Shown here one piece after another: positions 5,774 through 8,721 of a DNA stretch of 8,721 bases. The notes beneath the pieces were generated by a model that worked only from the letters and a program-made list of their open reading frames with translations, had not been told where the DNA came from and made no database searches. The DNA comes from Oscillospiraceae bacterium. Its GTDB lineage: Bacteria; Bacillota; Clostridia; Oscillospirales; Ruminococcaceae. Location of the stretch: positions 1-8,721 of the forward strand of contig JAGAUG010000022.1 in NCBI GenBank assembly GCA_017828935.1. Direction: 5' to 3'. Numbering within the stretch: the first letter of the stretch is position 1; each line of letters starts with the position of its first letter. A program made the translations under genes and the position numbers.

Positions 5774-8377
5774 ATGAGCGAAAATAATTTAATAAAATCG
5801 ATAGACATAAAAGAAAAGTTTTTAAAATTTTTTGAAGATAATAGTCATCTTAAAATAAGTAATTCGTCTATAATTCCAAAGAACGATCCAACTTTATTGT
5901 TTATTAATTCTGGTATGGCTCCTCTTAAAAGATTTTTTACTGGAGAAGAAACTCCTGTTTCAAAGCGACTTTGTAATATCCAACCGTGTATCAGAACTAT
6001 TGATATCGACGAAGTCGGCGATAAACATCATCTGACAAGTTTTCAGATGCTCGGAAGCTGGTCGATCGGCGATTATTTTAAAAAAGACGCTATCAGTCTC
6101 GCTTTTAGATTCTTAACTCAATATCTTAAGATCCCGAAAGAAAAGCTTTTTGTTTCGATTTTTGGAGGAGATCCGGAGCTCGGACTCGAAGAAGACGAAG
6201 AAGCTCGACAATATTGGCTCGAAGTCGGTGTTGAAGCTGATCATATTGTGTCGTGTCCAAAAGAAGATAATTTTTGGGGTCCTACTTCTGAAACTGGGCC
6301 TTGTGGACCTTGTACTGAAATTTTTTATGATACAGGCGACGAAAACGGCGTTGTTTATAAACCTGGCGGATATTTTGATACCAAAAAAAGATATATAGAA
6401 ATTTGGAATGCCGGCGTTTTTATGCAATTCAATAAAAATAAAGACGGATCTTTTTCTAAACTAAAATTTAAGAGCGTTGATACTGGAGCTGGTTTAGAGC
6501 GCCTAGCAATGGTCTTAAATCAAAAAGAAACTGTTTACGATACTGACTTACTTCTTCCTATTAAGAATAAAATAATAGAAAATTTAGATAAAAATACAGC
6601 TGTTTCTAATAGAGAAATTTTAATTATGACTGATCATCTAAGAACGGTTTGTTTAATTTTATCAGAAAAAGTTCAGCCTTCTAACGAAGGCCGAGGCTAT
6701 ATTCCAAGAAAGCTTATTCGAAAATGTATTTTAATAACTACTAAAGCCGGAGAGATAAACTTCGATTTTAAATCTGTTTTAGAATTTATAATAAATAATT
6801 ATAAAAATATATTTCCAAACTTCGAAACAAATAAAGATTATATAATAAATACGTTTCAAAAAGAATATGATCAGTTTATAAAAGTTATTACAACTGGTCT
6901 TGAAAAATTAAAAATAATTAAAGACTCTAAAAATAATATTGACGCTACAGAGGCTTTTGAGCTCGTTACTACTTTCGGACTTCCAATAGATATTATTAAA
7001 GACTTTTCTCAAGAAAATAATTTAGTTCTAGACGAAAAAGGATTTTATCAAAAATTATCTGATCACAAAAATATTTCTAAAAATTCAAAAGATAATAAAA
7101 ATAAAATTTCTAAAAGCGATTTTGAGTTTTTAAATAAATTTAATAAAACAATTTTTGAAGGTTACGAAAGTCTCGAAACAAGATCCAAAATTTTAAATAT
7201 AATAGACTTCGAAAACAAGTCTATCGAAACAGCCTCAGCTCAAGACAAAGTTGGACTAGTATTAGACAAGACTGTTTTTTATGCTGAGTCTGGTGGTCAA
7301 TGTTCAGACGTCGGATATATATATAATAATAATTTAAAAATAAAAATATCTGACGTTCAAAAAACTTCCAACGGAGTTTATTTACACTTCGGCGAAATAG
7401 TATCAGGTAGTATTAATATTAACTCTGATGATCTTTTTGTAAACTTAGAAGTCGACAAAGAAACCAGACAAGCTCTTTCTAATAACCACACCTGCGTTCA
7501 TTTACTACACTCGGCTCTAAGATCAATTTACGGAAACGAACTCCATCAGGCTGGCTCAAAAGTCGAAAAAGAAAAACTCAGATTTGATTTTAACTGTGAG
7601 CTCAAAATAGAAGGCGACGATATCTCTAAAATCGAAACAATAGTTAATAATTATATTCAACAAAATTTAGAGATTAAAACCGAAAATAAATCTTTAGAAA
7701 AAGCTATCGAAGACGGCGCTATCGCGCTATTTGAAAATAAATATTCGGAGCAAGTTCGTGTAGTTTCTATTTCGAATATTTCTAAAGAACTTTGTGGCGG
7801 AACTCACACTTCCCGAACAGGAAACATTGGTTTATTTATAATTTTGTCTGTCGAAGGAATCGGAAAGGGTATCAAACGAATTGTTGCTGTTACTGGCCAA
7901 GAAGCTCTAAAATACATCCAAGATCAAATAATATTAATTAAAAATATTTCCAAAACTCTTGGTGTTAAGCCAGAAAAAATTTCAGAAAAAATATTAGACT
8001 TAAAAAACTCTAAAAACTCAGGTAAGCAAGATATAAAATCAAATAATAATTATAATAATTATGATATTAAAAAAACGTCTTCTGGCGTTGAAATTGCTTT
8101 TATATTTGAAGACGAATTTAATAAATCAGCTAGAGATAATATTATCGAGATAGCTGATAAAATAAACGGAGTTGCTATATATTTTTCTAAAAATCAACAA
8201 CAAGTATTAGTTGCTTCGGCTAAAAATATTTTTAATAAACACGAAGAATATAAAGCTAAAAATATTTTGTCTAAGATATTATCTAGTTTTTCAGGTCGAG
8301 GCGGCGGATCAGACAGGGTCGCTTCAGGAGGCGGCATTATAATAAATAAAAACCAAGAATTAATATCTATTTTTTAG
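5774..8377 (+). CDS. alaS: Alanine--tRNA ligase, form with a divergent motif 2 region
   Basis: AlaRS charges tRNA-Ala with alanine and removes mischarged serine or glycine. The 867-residue product (from ATG 5774; GTG 5762 would add four) is full length. The class II core has KNDPTLLFINSGM (36-48), CIRTIDIDEVGDKHHL (72-87), SFQMLGSWSIGDYF (89-102), a WGP...GPCGPCTEIFYD segment (about 165-187) and motif 3 TGAGLERLAMVL (from 237). The helical tRNA-binding domain includes GRGYIPRKLIRK. The editing domain keeps all four zinc ligands: His572 and His576 (HTCVH), Cys674 and His678 (CGGTH). The C-Ala tail ends with GGGSDRVASGGG after an Asn/Lys-rich linker at about 750-772. The 72-91 segment is about six residues shorter than in the E. 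coli type and has Gln91 where Glu is usual. It follows the Pr6Pr gene by 31 nt with no terminator, so they are probably cotranscribed. Confidence 0.95.
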   Translation: MSENNLIKSIDIKEKFLKFFEDNSHLKISNSSIIPKNDPTLLFINSGMAPLKRFFTGEETPVSKRLCNIQPCIRTIDIDEVGDKHHLTSFQMLGSWSIGDYFKKDAISLAFRFLTQYLKIPKEKLFVSIFGGDPELGLEEDEEARQYWLEVGVEADHIVSCPKEDNFWGPTSETGPCGPCTEIFYDTGDENGVVYKPGGYFDTKKRYIEIWNAGVFMQFNKNKDGSFSKLKFKSVDTGAGLERLAMVLNQKETVYDTDLLLPIKNKIIENLDKNTAVSNREILIMTDHLRTVCLILSEKVQPSNEGRGYIPRKLIRKCILITTKAGEINFDFKSVLEFIINNYKNIFPNFETNKDYIINTFQKEYDQFIKVITTGLEKLKIIKDSKNNIDATEAFELVTTFGLPIDIIKDFSQENNLVLDEKGFYQKLSDHKNISKNSKDNKNKISKSDFEFLNKFNKTIFEGYESLETRSKILNIIDFENKSIETASAQDKVGLVLDKTVFYAESGGQCSDVGYIYNNNLKIKISDVQKTSNGVYLHFGEIVSGSININSDDLFVNLEVDKETRQALSNNHTCVHLLHSALRSIYGNELHQAGSKVEKEKLRFDFNCELKIEGDDISKIETIVNNYIQQNLEIKTENKSLEKAIEDGAIALFENKYSEQVRVVSISNISKELCGGTHTSRTGNIGLFIILSVEGIGKGIKRIVAVTGQEALKYIQDQIILIKNISKTLGVKPEKISEKILDLKNSKNSGKQDIKSNNNYNNYDIKKTSSGVEIAFIFEDEFNKSARDNIIEIADKINGVAIYFSKNQQQVLVASAKNIFNKHEEYKAKNILSKILSSFSGRGGGSDRVASGGGIIINKNQELISIF

Positions 8378-8460
8378 TTTTCACTCTTTAATCAAAATTT
8401 TTTAGGTTCTATATCAAGAGTTGGGGTGCAATTTTTTGTTCTTAGACTAATTTATTTGGT

Positions 8461-8492
8461 ATTTCCAGCTTAAAAACGACACTGGAAATTTT
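8461..8492 (+). terminator. Possible alaS terminator
   Basis: ATTTCCAG (8461-8468) pairs perfectly with CTGGAAAT (8482-8489) around a 13-nt loop, and the T run reaches 8492. The loop is long and the tail short for an efficient terminator. It is the best candidate between the alaS stop, 84 nt upstream, and the repeat elements. Confidence 0.4.
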
Positions 8493-8498
8493 CTAAAT

Positions 8499-8544
8499 GG
8501 CTCCCTTCTCAAGGGAGCTGTCAGCGTAGCTGACTGAGGGTTTG
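8499..8544 (+). repeat. Double-hairpin repeat, copy A
   Basis: Two hairpins lie side by side: GCTCCCTT (8500-8507) with AAGGGAGC (8511-8518) around CTC, and GTCAGC (8520-8525) with GCTGAC (8529-8534) around GTA. The copy ends GAGGGTTTG (8536-8544). Its GC content is far above its surroundings. I recall closely similar palindromic units scattered between genes in gut Clostridia; this is from memory, not a search. Copy B lies in inverted orientation 47 nt away. Confidence 0.75.
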
Positions 8545-8591
8545 TTCTTCTAAAATTTTTATAATTTTATATAATATTTAAGCTAAAATAT

Positions 8592-8640
8592 CAATCCCTC
8601 CGGCTCTTGCGAGCCGACTCCCTTACTCTTAAGGGAGTCC
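8592..8640 (-). repeat. Double-hairpin repeat, copy B (inverted)
   Basis: Read on the minus strand this has the same order as copy A: GGACTCCCTTA, loop, TAAGGGAGTC (a 10-bp stem, 8639-8630 with 8625-8616), then CGGCTC/GAGCCG (6 bp, loop TTGC on the plus strand) and GAGGGATTG (8600-8592). The second stem differs in sequence from that of copy A but is still self-complementary, so structure is kept while sequence diverged. GAGGGATTG matches GAGGGTTTG of copy A at eight of nine bases, so the pair could also fold into one large cruciform. Confidence 0.75.
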
Positions 8641-8721
8641 AATACGACGGGATTTAATTTACTTAGGTTAGATTAACATGTGTTTTTCAAGATTAAAAAC
8701 CTAAACTTTCAAAGCCACCCC

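Larger units (their letters stand above)
8378..8721. other. Non-coding tail after alaS
   Basis: I find no convincing protein-coding frame or tRNA here. It holds a weak long-range inverted repeat, ACTCTT (8383-8388) and AAGAGT (8416-8421), with a T run at 8432-8437; a better hairpin at 8461-8489; two inverted double-hairpin repeat copies; and TTAGGTT/AACCTAA (8663-8669 and 8698-8704) near the edge. The 8545-8591 spacer is simple AT-rich sequence. Confidence 0.6.

Noticed and set aside
6113..6427. Open frames inside alaS (minus 6113-6427; plus 6150-6398)
   Set aside because: Both overlap the highly conserved catalytic core of AlaRS and show no motifs or initiation signals; they are shadow frames.
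8383..8437. ACTCTT/AAGAGT inverted repeat with a downstream T run as an alaS terminator
   Set aside because: The stem is only 6 bp with a loop of about 27 nt, and the T run is 10 nt beyond the stem, so it is a poor intrinsic terminator.
8499..8640. CRISPR array or tRNA at the right-hand hairpins
   Set aside because: There are only two inverted, non-identical units with no regular spacers, and no tRNA cloverleaf or TTC-containing T arm can be traced.
8663..8704. TTAGGTT/AACCTAA inverted repeat as a further mobile-element end
   Set aside because: Seven base pairs across a 28-nt loop is weak in AT-rich DNA, and the window ends before any partner structure could be seen.

Overview
This window comes from a low-GC bacterium (roughly 30% GC by eye). 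Evidence for a Gram-positive, Clostridia-like (Bacillota) source is consistent but indirect: strong GGAGG/GAGGTGA Shine-Dalgarno (SD) sequences, sigma-A-type promoters (two with extended TGn -10 motifs), separate secD and secF genes, and a double-hairpin repeat of a type I recall as common in gut Oscillospiraceae-like genomes. I cannot fix genus or species; a host-associated lineage is possible but unproven.

Layout, left to right. Positions 1-169 hold signals for a minus-strand gene that begins off the left edge: a promoter, a leader with a predicted 8-bp stem starting at the transcription start, a GNRA-capped hairpin and an SD. A minus-strand terminator at 221-254 separates this from secF. 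The secD-secF operon (minus, 2614 to 268) encodes the proton-driven accessory pair of the Sec translocon; the genes overlap by 11 bp and have their own promoter at 2702-2729. Polyphosphate kinase 1 (ppk1) lies upstream on the same strand as a separate unit with a promoter at 4903-4911. Facing it on the plus strand, a near-consensus promoter at 5018-5046 drives a six-helix Pr6Pr/FAR-17a/AIG1-like membrane protein and, 31 nt later, a complete alanyl-tRNA synthetase. The last ~340 bases are non-coding and contain a possible terminator and two inverted copies of a double-hairpin repeat.

The genes are mostly housekeeping and do not form one pathway: protein export (SecDF), polyphosphate metabolism (PPK1) and translation (AlaRS). 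I see no defence, CRISPR or phage genes. The points most worth following up are the off-edge leader RNA, the inverted repeat pair, the alanyl-tRNA synthetase with a divergent motif 2 region, and two genes (ppk1 and the Pr6Pr gene) where a good SD is not followed by a conventional start codon at normal spacing.
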